Of a stretch of 61,136 nt of DNA, positions 51,548 to 60,247 are shown piece by piece. Source of the DNA: Flavobacterium succinicans LMG 10402 (GTDB lineage: Bacteria; Bacteroidota; Bacteroidia; Flavobacteriales; Flavobacteriaceae); NCBI RefSeq assembly GCF_000611675.1, contig NZ_JATV01000019.1:1-61136 (forward strand), in the 5' to 3' direction. How positions within the stretch are numbered: position 1 is the first letter of the stretch; every line of letters starts with the position of its first letter. Position numbers and translations under genes: made by a program. The notes beneath the pieces are model-generated. The model worked only from the letters and a program-made list of their open reading frames with translations. It was not told the DNA's origin and searched no databases.

Positions 51548-53281
51548 ATGAAAAAAGTAATTTTTATACTTCTTGCTTGGCTACCAACAGTCGGATGGGC
51601 TCAAGGCTTTTTGCACAGAGACCATCAAAAAATTGTGGATGGAAAAGGACAAAATATAGTGCTTCGAGGCTTAGGTCTAGGAGGTTGGATGGTGCAAGAA
51701 GGGTACATGCTCAAAACGGGCAATTTTGCTGGACCACAATATAAGATTAAGGAAAAAATTTTAGATGTAATTGGCGCAGAGGCCACCGAAAAATTTTACC
51801 AAACCTACAAAGACAATGGCATCACCAAAAAGGATATTGATTCCTTGGCTGCTTGGGGATTCAATTCGGTGCGATTGCCTATGCATTACAATTTGTATAC
51901 ACCCGCTATTGAAAATGAAAAAAATGGTGAAATCACCTGGCTTGAAGAAGGTTTCAAACGCACCGATGCTTTGCTAAAATGGTGCGAAGCCAATAAAATA
52001 TATTTGATTTTAGATTTGCATGCCGCTCCCGGAGGTCAAGGAAAAGATGCTGCAATATCAGACTATGATGAGTCAAAACCATCGCTCTGGGAGAGTGCTG
52101 CTAATCGCAATAAAATGATTGCTTTTTGGAAAAAAATAGCCGAACGCTACAAGGACAATCCTTGGGTGGGAGCCTATGATATTATCAATGAGCCCAATTG
52201 GAATTTTACTGGAACCAATGCCAATGGCTGTGACGAAGCTTCGAATGGTCCTTTGCGCTCTTTGCTAATGGAGACTACTCAGGCCATTAGAGCCATTGAT
52301 AAAAACCATTTGATTTTTATCGAAGGCAACTGTTGGGGCAATAACTACAACGGAATTTTCCCGCTTTGGGATGATAACTTGGCTTTGAGTTTTCATAAAT
52401 ATTGGAATACCAATGACCAAGCTTCCATTCAAACGATGTTGGATTACAGAACCCAATACGACGTGCCTATTTGGTTAGGTGAAAGTGGTGAAAACTCTAA
52501 TGTTTGGTTCAAAGAAGCCATTAGTCTAGTAGAGCAAAACAATATTGGTTGGGCTTTTTGGCCAATGAAAAAAATAGAAAGTATCGCTGGTGTAACTTCG
52601 GTAACACAGCCGCAAGGCTACCAGCAATTACTGGAGTATTGGAAAGATGGAAAATCAAAACCAAGTCCAGCTTTTGCCAAAAAAGTCCTAATGGAATTAG
52701 CAGATAATTACAAGCTCGAGCACGTAACTATTAGACCAGATGTGGTAGATGCTATGTTCAGACAAGTACAAAATTCTACTGCCAGAGCTTTCAAAAAACA
52801 CCTACTTCCAGCTCGTGTTCCTGCCACGCATTATGACTTGGGCACACAAGGAGTAGCTTATTATGATACCGATTTTCAAAATATCGATGGGACAAAGTTT
52901 ACTCCGTACAACAAAGGTTTCATAGGAAGAAATGATGGCGTTGATATTGTTTCTTCAAACAATAAAGAAAGCAACGGTTTTCAAGTAGGATTTATTGAAG
53001 CGGGCGAATGGTTACAATACACTGTAACTTCCAAAAAGAAAGCTACGTATTCAGTTAGTATTACTTATGCGAGTGCCACAACAGAGGGGCAAGTGCATTT
53101 GGTTTTTGGGAACAACAAAAAAACAGAAAGTGTTCTGCTTCCCGCTACAGGGAATAATGAAAAGTATAGCTCAGTTAGGATTTCTAATATTGCTTTAGAA
53201 AAAGGGGAAACACCCGTACGGGTCGTTTTTGAAAAAGGAGGAATCTATTTTACGTATTTACAATTTAAAATAATGAACTAA
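51548..53281 (+). CDS. GH5 glucanase with C-terminal CBM6-like domain
   Basis: A 577-residue exported enzyme (signal MKKVIFILLAWLPTVGWAQ). The GH5 barrel begins with IVLRGLGLGGWMVQEGYML, has FNSVRLPMHYN, LILDLHAAPGGQGKDAA, the acid/base Glu215 in YDIINEPNWNFTG and the nucleophile Glu312 in PIWLGESGENSN. This layout resembles GH5 exo-beta-glucanases acting on beta-1,3/1,6-glucans. From about residue 420 a CBM6-like beta-sandwich follows (QVGFIEAGEWLQYTVTS and the VRVVFEKGGIYFTYLQFK end). Its stop codon overlaps the start of the GH16 gene by one base. Confidence 0.85.
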   Translation: MKKVIFILLAWLPTVGWAQGFLHRDHQKIVDGKGQNIVLRGLGLGGWMVQEGYMLKTGNFAGPQYKIKEKILDVIGAEATEKFYQTYKDNGITKKDIDSLAAWGFNSVRLPMHYNLYTPAIENEKNGEITWLEEGFKRTDALLKWCEANKIYLILDLHAAPGGQGKDAAISDYDESKPSLWESAANRNKMIAFWKKIAERYKDNPWVGAYDIINEPNWNFTGTNANGCDEASNGPLRSLLMETTQAIRAIDKNHLIFIEGNCWGNNYNGIFPLWDDNLALSFHKYWNTNDQASIQTMLDYRTQYDVPIWLGESGENSNVWFKEAISLVEQNNIGWAFWPMKKIESIAGVTSVTQPQGYQQLLEYWKDGKSKPSPAFAKKVLMELADNYKLEHVTIRPDVVDAMFRQVQNSTARAFKKHLLPARVPATHYDLGTQGVAYYDTDFQNIDGTKFTPYNKGFIGRNDGVDIVSSNNKESNGFQVGFIEAGEWLQYTVTSKKKATYSVSITYASATTEGQVHLVFGNNKKTESVLLPATGNNEKYSSVRISNIALEKGETPVRVVFEKGGIYFTYLQFKIMN

Positions 53282-54354
53282 TGATGAAAATACACACTTT
53301 TAATGCAAAAATAGGTTTCGTTTTGGGCTTGTTTTTATTGGTTTTTCTTTCTTGTAGTGGCTCGGGTAGCGGTTCTGAAGAGCCTGTTATTCCAACACCT
53401 TCCAATCTTTCGGTTACCGCAACTATTGTGGGTGCCGATGCGCAAAATCCTGCCGGTGACGGAAGCGGAAAAGTTAATTTCAAAATCAAAGCGACCAATG
53501 CTACTTCATACAAACTATTGATTGAAGGCAAAGTGATTGATGTAACCACTACCGATTATGCTTATGCTTTTAAAACTGTAGGCACGAATAGTTATACAAT
53601 TTTAGCTTCGGCTTATAATGGTGCGCAATACATCAATACTACTATTTCGGTAACGGTAAAAGTTGAATCAAAATTGGTTTGGTCTGATGAGTTCAACGTA
53701 AACGGAGCTCCTGATCCTTCCAAATGGAACACTCAAGTTTGGGATCCAGGGCGGGTAAACAACGAATTGCAATCGTATACCAATCGTTCTAAAAATCTAA
53801 TCGTTGAAAATGGCGTTTTAAAAGTTACGGCTTATAGAGAAGATTATGGCAAAGGTAAATTTACTTCAGGTAGAATCGAGAGCAATGGCAAATTTGAGTT
53901 TACCTATGGAACGATTGTCATCAGAGCCAAAGTGCCAGTTGGTGTTGGAACTTGGCCAGCAGTTTGGATGCTTGGCGCCAATATTGGAACAGTAGGATGG
54001 CCAGCTTGTGGAGAAATAGACATTCTAGAATCGGTTGGAAAGAATTTAGATCAAAATCATTCCTCACTGCATTCGCCTGGACGTTCTGGAGCGACTCCTG
54101 ATACCGGAACCATAAAAGTACCGAACAGCAGCACCGAGTTTCATATTTACAAAGCCAATTGGTCTGCTTCCGAAATCAAATTTTATGTAGATGATGTGTT
54201 GTTTTACACGTTTCAAAATTCAGATAAATTTCCATTCAATAAAAATTTCTACTTGATTGTCAATTTGGCAATGGGAGGCGTTTGGGGTGGAGACGTAGAT
54301 CCTAATTTTACTTCATCTACTTTCGAAATTGATTATATTAGAGTCTATAATTAA
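53281..54354 (+). CDS. GH16 laminarinase-like lipoprotein
   Basis: A 357-residue lipoprotein (Cys25 in LVFLSCSGSGSGSEE). An Ig/PKD-like beta-domain (SYKLLIEGKVIDVTTTDYAY) covers about residues 38-125. The GH16 domain starts at KLVWSDEFNVNGAPD and has GRIESNGKFEFTYGTIVIRA, WPAVWMLG and the catalytic triad Glu245-Asp247-Glu250 in CGEIDILESVGK. It ends in LIVNLAMGGVWGG...FEIDYIRVYN as GH16_3 beta-1,3-glucanases do. The enzyme probably cleaves internal beta-1,3 links at the cell surface. The start overlaps GH5 as TAATG, so translation is likely coupled; a second ATG follows directly. Confidence 0.9.
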   Translation: MMKIHTFNAKIGFVLGLFLLVFLSCSGSGSGSEEPVIPTPSNLSVTATIVGADAQNPAGDGSGKVNFKIKATNATSYKLLIEGKVIDVTTTDYAYAFKTVGTNSYTILASAYNGAQYINTTISVTVKVESKLVWSDEFNVNGAPDPSKWNTQVWDPGRVNNELQSYTNRSKNLIVENGVLKVTAYREDYGKGKFTSGRIESNGKFEFTYGTIVIRAKVPVGVGTWPAVWMLGANIGTVGWPACGEIDILESVGKNLDQNHSSLHSPGRSGATPDTGTIKVPNSSTEFHIYKANWSASEIKFYVDDVLFYTFQNSDKFPFNKNFYLIVNLAMGGVWGGDVDPNFTSSTFEIDYIRVYN

Positions 54355-54376
54355 TACAAACGAATTCTTTTATCTG

Positions 54377-55237
54377 ATGAAAAGCAAAGCAAACATTATC
54401 CTTGGCCTTTTAGTACTGTTGATTGGAACAACAGTTTCGGCACAATCTTTAAAAGTGATGACTTACAATATCCGTTTGGATATAGCCAGTGATGGGCTCA
54501 ATGATTGGTCGCACCGAAAGGACTTTTGGATTGCGCAAATGCAGTTTTATGCCCCAGATGTTTTTGGGGTACAAGAAGCAACACCCAATCAAGTAACCGA
54601 TTTGACTCAAGTTTTTGCTGAGTATACCAAGGTAGGAATTGGTAGAGAATTGGAAGGAAAAGGAGAAGCCTCTTGTGTGTTTTTTAAAAAAGACCGATTT
54701 GATCTCCTACAATCCAATACCTTCTGGTTGTCTGAAACGCCTAATCAGGTTTCTATGGGATGGGATGCTGCGTGCAACCGAGTATGTACTTATGTTTTAT
54801 TGAAAGACAAAAAAAGTAAGCAATTCCTTTGGGTATTCAACACGCATTTGGATCACAAAGGTCAGGAAGCTCGTACCAAAGGGATTCAGCTTATTTCAAA
54901 AACCATAGCCGAGCTAAATACTAAAAATTACCCCGTTATTTTTATAGGCGATTTCAATACGACTCCCAACGAGAGTAGAATTTTGGAATTGAAAAAAGTG
55001 ATGGAAGATGCCAGAGAACTATCCCAAGAAAAACCTTTTGGCCCCGAGGGAACTTTTAATGGATTTCGTTATGATGTGGCGGTGAAAGACCGAATTGATT
55101 ATATCTTTTTGTCAAAAAATAGCGGGTTGACGGTTCAAAAATATGCGGTTTTGACTGATGCTAAAGACTTGCGCTATCCTTCGGATCATTTTCCAGTTTA
55201 TGTAGAATTAGTAGCTAACAAGAAAAAACAGAAATGA
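54377..55237 (+). CDS. Exported DNase I-like (EEP) phosphodiesterase
   Basis: The ATG at 54377 gives the signal peptide MKSKANIILGLLVLLIGTT plus VSAQ; an upstream ATG in the same frame lies inside GH16 and is rejected. The 286-residue protein has the full EEP metal/catalytic set: KVMTYNIRLD, FGVQEATPNQ, FNTHLDHKGQEAR, VIFIGDFNTTPNE, DRIDYIFLSKN and YPSDHFPVYVEL. Family members cut phosphodiester bonds in nucleic acids, phospholipids or phosphosugars. Being exported and locked in a glucanase operon (22 bases after GH16, 4-base overlap with the next gene), it more likely removes a phosphate-linked substituent from the glycan. That role is inferred. Confidence 0.85.
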   Translation: MKSKANIILGLLVLLIGTTVSAQSLKVMTYNIRLDIASDGLNDWSHRKDFWIAQMQFYAPDVFGVQEATPNQVTDLTQVFAEYTKVGIGRELEGKGEASCVFFKKDRFDLLQSNTFWLSETPNQVSMGWDAACNRVCTYVLLKDKKSKQFLWVFNTHLDHKGQEARTKGIQLISKTIAELNTKNYPVIFIGDFNTTPNESRILELKKVMEDARELSQEKPFGPEGTFNGFRYDVAVKDRIDYIFLSKNSGLTVQKYAVLTDAKDLRYPSDHFPVYVELVANKKKQK

Positions 55238-56592
55238 AGTACCCCATTACTATAATTGTTTTTCTTTTGTTTTGGAGTGTTTCCTTAAACAGTCAAAATC
55301 AAAAAGAAACTAAAAAAAGAAAATCTCTAGTTTCAATGATTCAGCCTAAAGCTACTGATTTGGTCATTTCCCGAAGTGACTATAAGGACAAACTTTATGG
55401 TTTTTGGTTAGGACAATGCATTGCCAATTGGACAGGTTTGGTTACCGAGATGGACAAAATAGGCGATATAGGTGAAATAAAAACAGGCAAATTTTATACC
55501 CGATTGGATTGGGGAACAACAGATCAGCCAAGTATTTGGGGACAAGGTGTGCCGAGCGATTTGTCTAAAAACATCGATTTTGTTTTTGTAGGTCCTGAGG
55601 GCATTTGGGGTTCCGATGATGATACCGACATCGAGTATATCTACCAAGAACTTCTTTATACCAAGCAAAAATCAATCCTTTCAGGCGAAGATATAAGAGA
55701 GGGATGGTTGCGGCATATTAAAAAAGAAGAGGAAAATTATTTGTGGGTTTCCAACCAAAAAGCATTTGATTTAATGCAACTTGGAATGATTCCTCCCGCT
55801 ACTGGAGATCCAAAGAATAATCCTGAATACGAAATGATTGACGCACAATTGACCACCGAAATTTTTGGTTTTTTTGCGCCATCAAGACCAGACATTGCTC
55901 TAAAAATGGCCAAACTTCCCATTCAAAATACCGCTAGATACGACTCCGAATGGATTGCTAATTTTTATGTGTCTATGTATGCTTTGGCTTCTGTTGCTGA
56001 TACCAAAAAATCAAATAAGGAGAGCATTCTTTGGATGGCTGAGGTTTCGAAAAAGCAACTTCCTAAAGATTCGTATGCTAGCAAAATGTATGATTTTGTA
56101 AAAAGCAGGTATTTGGAAAACATACCTTGGGAACAAACCCGAGATGAGGTGTACCAGCGCTATCAAGTCGAACAAAAAGACGGGTACGATATGACTTCAA
56201 AGAATCGGTATTGCAATGGCTGCTTTGCTTCTGGAATTAATTTCGCCTCGAGTTTAATCAGCCTTTTTTATGGAGAAGGCAATATCGTCGAAACAATCAA
56301 GATAGGAACATTAGCAGGTTGGGATTCTGATAATCCTACAGCTACTTGGGGAGGTTTATTAGGATTTATGTCGGGTAAAGAAGGTATTGAAAAAGCCTTT
56401 AATCGAAAGTTTTCAAATCAATTTAATATTCACAGAACCCGAATGGGATTCCCAAACAACGGCATCGACACTTTTGAAAATATGGCTCAAAAAGGAATTG
56501 AAATTATCGATAGAGTTGTTCAAGAAGAAAGTAAAGGAAGCGTCGATTATAAGAAGAATGTGTGGATCATTCCACAACTAAATAAGTACTAA
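55234..56592 (+). CDS. Exported ADP-ribosylglycohydrolase (ARH/DraG)-like protein
   Basis: A 452-residue protein with a signal peptide (MKYPITIIVFLLFWSVSLNS). The ARH all-helical fold is indicated by DYKDKLYGFWLGQCIANWTG near residue 50, the Asp-rich metal motif GSDDDTDIEY (Asp128-Asp132) and the C-terminal counterpart GWDSDNPTATWGGLLGFMSG (Asp364, Asp366). Classical ARH enzymes have D-x-D-T there, while this one has Asn367 instead of Thr. ARHs hydrolyse ADP-ribose glycosidic bonds in the cytosol. An exported member in a glucan PUL suggests a different glycosidic substrate. Start overlaps the phosphodiesterase stop (ATGA). Confidence 0.85.
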   Translation: MKYPITIIVFLLFWSVSLNSQNQKETKKRKSLVSMIQPKATDLVISRSDYKDKLYGFWLGQCIANWTGLVTEMDKIGDIGEIKTGKFYTRLDWGTTDQPSIWGQGVPSDLSKNIDFVFVGPEGIWGSDDDTDIEYIYQELLYTKQKSILSGEDIREGWLRHIKKEEENYLWVSNQKAFDLMQLGMIPPATGDPKNNPEYEMIDAQLTTEIFGFFAPSRPDIALKMAKLPIQNTARYDSEWIANFYVSMYALASVADTKKSNKESILWMAEVSKKQLPKDSYASKMYDFVKSRYLENIPWEQTRDEVYQRYQVEQKDGYDMTSKNRYCNGCFASGINFASSLISLFYGEGNIVETIKIGTLAGWDSDNPTATWGGLLGFMSGKEGIEKAFNRKFSNQFNIHRTRMGFPNNGIDTFENMAQKGIEIIDRVVQEESKGSVDYKKNVWIIPQLNKY

Positions 56593-56597
56593 AGAAA

Positions 56598-58823
56598 ATG
56601 AAAAAGGTAATACTACTACTATTTTTGGGGTGCAATGTGCTGGTTTTTGCACAATCCAAGAATATCGATCAAAAAGTCGAGGCGTTATTGCGACAAATGA
56701 CTTTGGAAGAAAAAATAGGACAGCTCAATCAATATACAGGTGATAATGCTGCTACTGGCCCTATCACCATTAATCCCAACAAAAAAGCCGAAATCAAACA
56801 AGGACTAATCGGTTCTATGTTGAATATTTTGGGAACCAAATATACGCGTCAATACCAAGAATTGGCCATGCAATCGCGTTTGAAAATTCCGTTGTTATTT
56901 GGTCAAGACGTCATTCACGGATACAAAACCACCTTCCCTATTCCTTTGGCTGAAGCCGCTTCATGGGATTTAGAAGCCATGGAACTTTCGGCAAGAATTG
57001 CGGCTATAGAAACAGCGGCTGCTGGAATTCACTGGACGTTTGCGCCTATGGTCGATATTTCTAGAGATCCAAGATGGGGTCGTGTGATGGAAGGTGCTGG
57101 AGAAGATACGTATTTGGGTTCTAAAATTGCTTATGCAAGAGTTAAAGGTTTTCAAGGAAATTTAGGAGACGTTACTTCGGTGATGGCTTGTGTAAAACAC
57201 TTTGCGGCCTATGGTGCTGCGGTGGGCGGACGCGACTATAATTCGGTAGATATGAGTGATCGAATGTTGTGGGAAACCTACTTGCCTCCTTTCAAAGCGG
57301 CTTTAGATGCGGGTGCGGCAACATTGATGAATGCTTTCAATGACTTGAACGGAATTCCAGCCACTGGCAATGCCTATTTGCAACGCGATATTCTTAAAGG
57401 GAAGTGGAATTTTAAAGGTTTCGTAGTTTCAGACTGGGGCTCTATTGGCGAAATGGTCAATCACGGTTTTGCAAAAGATAACAAAGAAGCAGCATTGGCC
57501 GCGATTACAGCAGGTAGTGATATGGATATGGAAAGCAATGCCTATCGTTATCATTTGGCACAATTGGCAAAAGAGAAAAAAGTGCCAATGGCTTTGATTG
57601 ATGATGCGGTAAAACGGATACTGCGCAAGAAATTCGAATTGGGATTGTTCGATGATCCGTTCAAATTCAATAATGAAGAACGCGAACAAAAAGCTTTAAA
57701 CAATCCAGAACATCGAAAAGTGGCTAGAGCAATGGCGGCCAAAAGTATTGTTTTGTTGAAAAACGAAAAAGGAATTTTACCACTTTCAAAATCGACCAAA
57801 ACCATTGCATTCATTGGTCCTTTGGTGAAAGAATACAAACAAAATATGGGCTTTTGGTCCGTAGAATTACCCGAATTGGATTATACCAAAGAGATTGTTT
57901 CACAGTGGGATGGATTGCAAAATAAAGTTGGTAAAGAGACACAACTCTTGTATGCCAAAGGTTGCGACATCGAAGGCGACAGTAAAGAAGGTTTTGCAGA
58001 AGCTATTGCTGTCGCTAATCAAGCAGATGTGGTGATTTTGAGCATTGGCGAACGAAGAGATCAAAGTGGTGAGGCCAAAAGCCGTAGCAATTTGCGTCTG
58101 CCAGGAGTTCAAGAAGAATTAGTAAAAGCCATTCAAGCTACGGGCAAACCAGTAGTAGTGTTGATCAATGCGGGTAGACCACTTATTTTTAATTGGACAG
58201 CAGATCAAGTGCCTGCTATTTTATATACTTGGTGGTTGGGCTCTGAAGCGGGGAATGCCATTGCCGATGTGTTGTTTGGGGATTACAATCCTTCAGGAAA
58301 ATTGCCAATGTCTTTTCCAAGAGAAGAAGGACAAATTCCAATTTATTACAATCACTTCAATACCGGAAGACCAGCGCCGAACGAAACGGCTACGAATTAT
58401 GTTTCGGCTTATATCGACTTAAAGAACAGCCCGAAGTTTCCTTTTGGTTACGGATTGAGTTATACTACTTTCAACTACTCCGATTTGCAACTGTCTAAAA
58501 AAGTAATGAAAAAAAATGAAACCATTACAGTTTCTTTTACCCTTACCAACACTGGAAAATTCGATGGAGAAGAAGTGGTGCAATTGTATCTAAAAGATCA
58601 AGTGGGTAGTGTAGTGCGTCCGGTAAAAGAGTTGCGTGATTTTCAAAAAGTTTTTTTAAAAGCAGGAGCTTCGCAAAAGATTACGTTTACTGTAGATAAA
58701 GAAAAACTAGCTTTTTATAATGCCAAATTAGAATGGGCGCCTGAACCGGGTGCATTCGAAGTGCAATTAGGAGCTTCATCCGCAGATATTCGCTTGAAAG
58801 ACAATTTTGAATTATTACAATAA
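56598..58823 (+). CDS. GH3 beta-glucosidase
   Basis: A 741-residue periplasmic enzyme (signal MKKVILLLFLGCNVLVFAQ) that should release glucose from short beta-glucan oligosaccharides. The order of parts is that of BglX-type GH3: N-terminal barrel with QDVIHGYKTTFPIPLAEAAS, WTFAPMVDISRDPRWGRVMEG, ACVKHFAAYGAAVGGRDYN, the nucleophile Asp279 in KGFVVSDWGSIGEM; then the alpha/beta sandwich domain with GERRDQSGEAKSRSNLRLPG; then a fibronectin III-like domain ending EKLAFYNAKLEWAPEPGAFE. It lies five bases after the ARH-like gene. Confidence 0.93.
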   Translation: MKKVILLLFLGCNVLVFAQSKNIDQKVEALLRQMTLEEKIGQLNQYTGDNAATGPITINPNKKAEIKQGLIGSMLNILGTKYTRQYQELAMQSRLKIPLLFGQDVIHGYKTTFPIPLAEAASWDLEAMELSARIAAIETAAAGIHWTFAPMVDISRDPRWGRVMEGAGEDTYLGSKIAYARVKGFQGNLGDVTSVMACVKHFAAYGAAVGGRDYNSVDMSDRMLWETYLPPFKAALDAGAATLMNAFNDLNGIPATGNAYLQRDILKGKWNFKGFVVSDWGSIGEMVNHGFAKDNKEAALAAITAGSDMDMESNAYRYHLAQLAKEKKVPMALIDDAVKRILRKKFELGLFDDPFKFNNEEREQKALNNPEHRKVARAMAAKSIVLLKNEKGILPLSKSTKTIAFIGPLVKEYKQNMGFWSVELPELDYTKEIVSQWDGLQNKVGKETQLLYAKGCDIEGDSKEGFAEAIAVANQADVVILSIGERRDQSGEAKSRSNLRLPGVQEELVKAIQATGKPVVVLINAGRPLIFNWTADQVPAILYTWWLGSEAGNAIADVLFGDYNPSGKLPMSFPREEGQIPIYYNHFNTGRPAPNETATNYVSAYIDLKNSPKFPFGYGLSYTTFNYSDLQLSKKVMKKNETITVSFTLTNTGKFDGEEVVQLYLKDQVGSVVRPVKELRDFQKVFLKAGASQKITFTVDKEKLAFYNAKLEWAPEPGAFEVQLGASSADIRLKDNFELLQ

Positions 58824-58835
58824 CCTTTTAAATAA

Positions 58836-59768
58836 ATGAAAATGAAAAATCTATTTTTTTTACTTGTAATGCCTTTTATCCTTTTCGCTCAAACAAAAAA
58901 AGATACCATCAGAGTATATTATTTGGGAGGGCAATCTAATATGGAAGGCTTTGGCTATGTGAAAGAGTTACCAGATGCCTTACGCAAAAAAAACAACAAA
59001 GCATTTATATATCAAGGCAATCCAGTTGGGGATAATGATGCCAATGGCGGTTTAGGAAAGTGGGCCGTTTTGCAGCCTGGTCACGGAACGGGTTTTGCTT
59101 CGGATGGCAAAAGCAATACACTTTCTGACCGATTTGGGGTTGAGCTTTCGTTTGTTCAAAAATTACAAGAGGAATATCCCAATCAAAAGATTGCCATTAT
59201 AAAATATGCCCGAAACGGTTCAGCTATTGATAGTAGCGGAAACAATTTTTATGGATCTTGGGAGCCTGATTTTAGAAGAGTAAAAAATCAATACGATTAT
59301 TTTTTAAAAACAGTACAAGCTGCGATGGCTGTAAAGGATATCAATGGCGATGGTGTTGAAGACGTCTTAGTGCCTAGCGGAATTCTTTGGATGCAAGGAG
59401 AAAGCGATGCTGATAAAACGGAGCAAATTGCGAACCACTATTATGACAATTTGAAACGATTGATGCAACTCATTCGTGCCGCTTTTAGAAACAATGATTT
59501 ACCTATCGTCATCGGAAAAATATCCGATTCTGGAGATGATACCGATGGAAAAGTTTGGGGTTTTGGGGAATTAGTCCAATACGGACAAGAAAAATTTGCC
59601 CTTACGGAACCCAACGTGCGTATTGTGCGAAGCACCTCCAAATACCTTTACTCAGATAAATACCATTACAAAAGCGAGGGATATATAGATTTGGGAAAAG
59701 AATTTGCCAAAGCCATTGTAAATCTTAACAAGAAAGATAACAATCACCCAGAAATGCAACACAAATAG
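58836..59768 (+). CDS. SGNH/SASA-type exported carbohydrate esterase
   Basis: A 310-residue protein with signal MKMKNLFFLLVMPFILFAQ. It shows the sialate O-acetylesterase/DUF303-type block I, YYLGGQSNMEGFG (Ser34), and the later WMQGESDADK, with a possible Asp/His pair in YHYKSEGYIDLG near the end. A calcium-like loop DINGDGVED lies near residue 168. Such esterases remove acetyl or other acyl groups from glycans, which suggests that the PUL substrate is acylated. It is the last intact gene of the operon, 12 bases after GH3. ATGs at 58836 and 58842 are both possible. Confidence 0.85.
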   Translation: MKMKNLFFLLVMPFILFAQTKKDTIRVYYLGGQSNMEGFGYVKELPDALRKKNNKAFIYQGNPVGDNDANGGLGKWAVLQPGHGTGFASDGKSNTLSDRFGVELSFVQKLQEEYPNQKIAIIKYARNGSAIDSSGNNFYGSWEPDFRRVKNQYDYFLKTVQAAMAVKDINGDGVEDVLVPSGILWMQGESDADKTEQIANHYYDNLKRLMQLIRAAFRNNDLPIVIGKISDSGDDTDGKVWGFGELVQYGQEKFALTEPNVRIVRSTSKYLYSDKYHYKSEGYIDLGKEFAKAIVNLNKKDNNHPEMQHK

Positions 59769-59778
59769 TGCTATTGCA

Positions 59779-59907
59779 ATGGAGAAACTTAGTTTATTCA
59801 ATATGAAAAAAAATGCCAATTGGAAAGTGGAACCAGGAGAATTCATCTTTCATTTAGGCACTTCGTCAAAAGAAATTGTAAGTACCGTAAGTGTCCAAAT
59901 TGAGTAA
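59779..59907 (+). pseudogene. C-terminal remnant of a second GH3
   Basis: The 42 codons MEKLSLFNMKKNANWKVEPG and then EFIFHLGTSSKEIVSTVSVQ ending IE-stop align by eye with the tail of the GH3 at 56598 (EKLAFYNAKLEWAPEPGAFE, VQLGASSADIRL). The match covers only the fibronectin-like end; the catalytic parts are absent. It lies ten bases after the esterase and right before the operon terminator, so a full GH3 gene probably once ended here. Confidence 0.75.
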
Positions 59908-59931
59908 ACCATTAAAATTTTTGATAAAAAC

Positions 59932-59969
59932 AAAGAGCGATACTTTCTGTGTGAGAGTATCGCTCTTTT
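59932..59969 (+). terminator. Terminator at the end of the PUL operon
   Basis: Perfect 13-bp stem AAAGAGCGATACT (59932-59944) and AGTATCGCTCTTT (59956-59968) with an 11-base loop, followed by a T. Confidence 0.85.
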
Positions 59970-60093
59970 GGTAAATACACGCTCTACTCCTACTCCAATT
60001 TGAGGTCCGTTGACTAAATTCTTCTCACAAAAAATCCCCCTCGCCGAGTTCCAACAACGCTACTAGACAGCAAGTAATCTTACTAGTTTTCTA

Positions 60094-60225
60094 TTTTGGG
60101 CATGCCCCCGAGACACACCACCTTGCTACACCACACCAACCTGCTCCTCGGGGTCGGGCTATCCATTATATCTTTGCTGGCTCAAAGAACCGCCAGCAAA
60201 GGATGCCATTCCTATCCCTCATGCG
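60094..60225 (-). repeat. Structured dispersed repeat, full-length copy E
   Basis: The most complete copy. On the minus strand: CGCATGAGGGATAGGAATGG, CATCC, a 9-bp stem (TTTGCTGGC 60173-60181 with GCCAGCAAA 60192-60200 on the plus strand), GATATAGTGGATAGCCCGAC, a second hairpin region (CCCCGAG/CTCGGGG) and the border GGGCATGCCCAAAA. Two stems joined by a conserved linker define the family. Confidence 0.7.
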
Positions 60226-60247
60226 AAGTTAGAAGACGGGATTTGTT

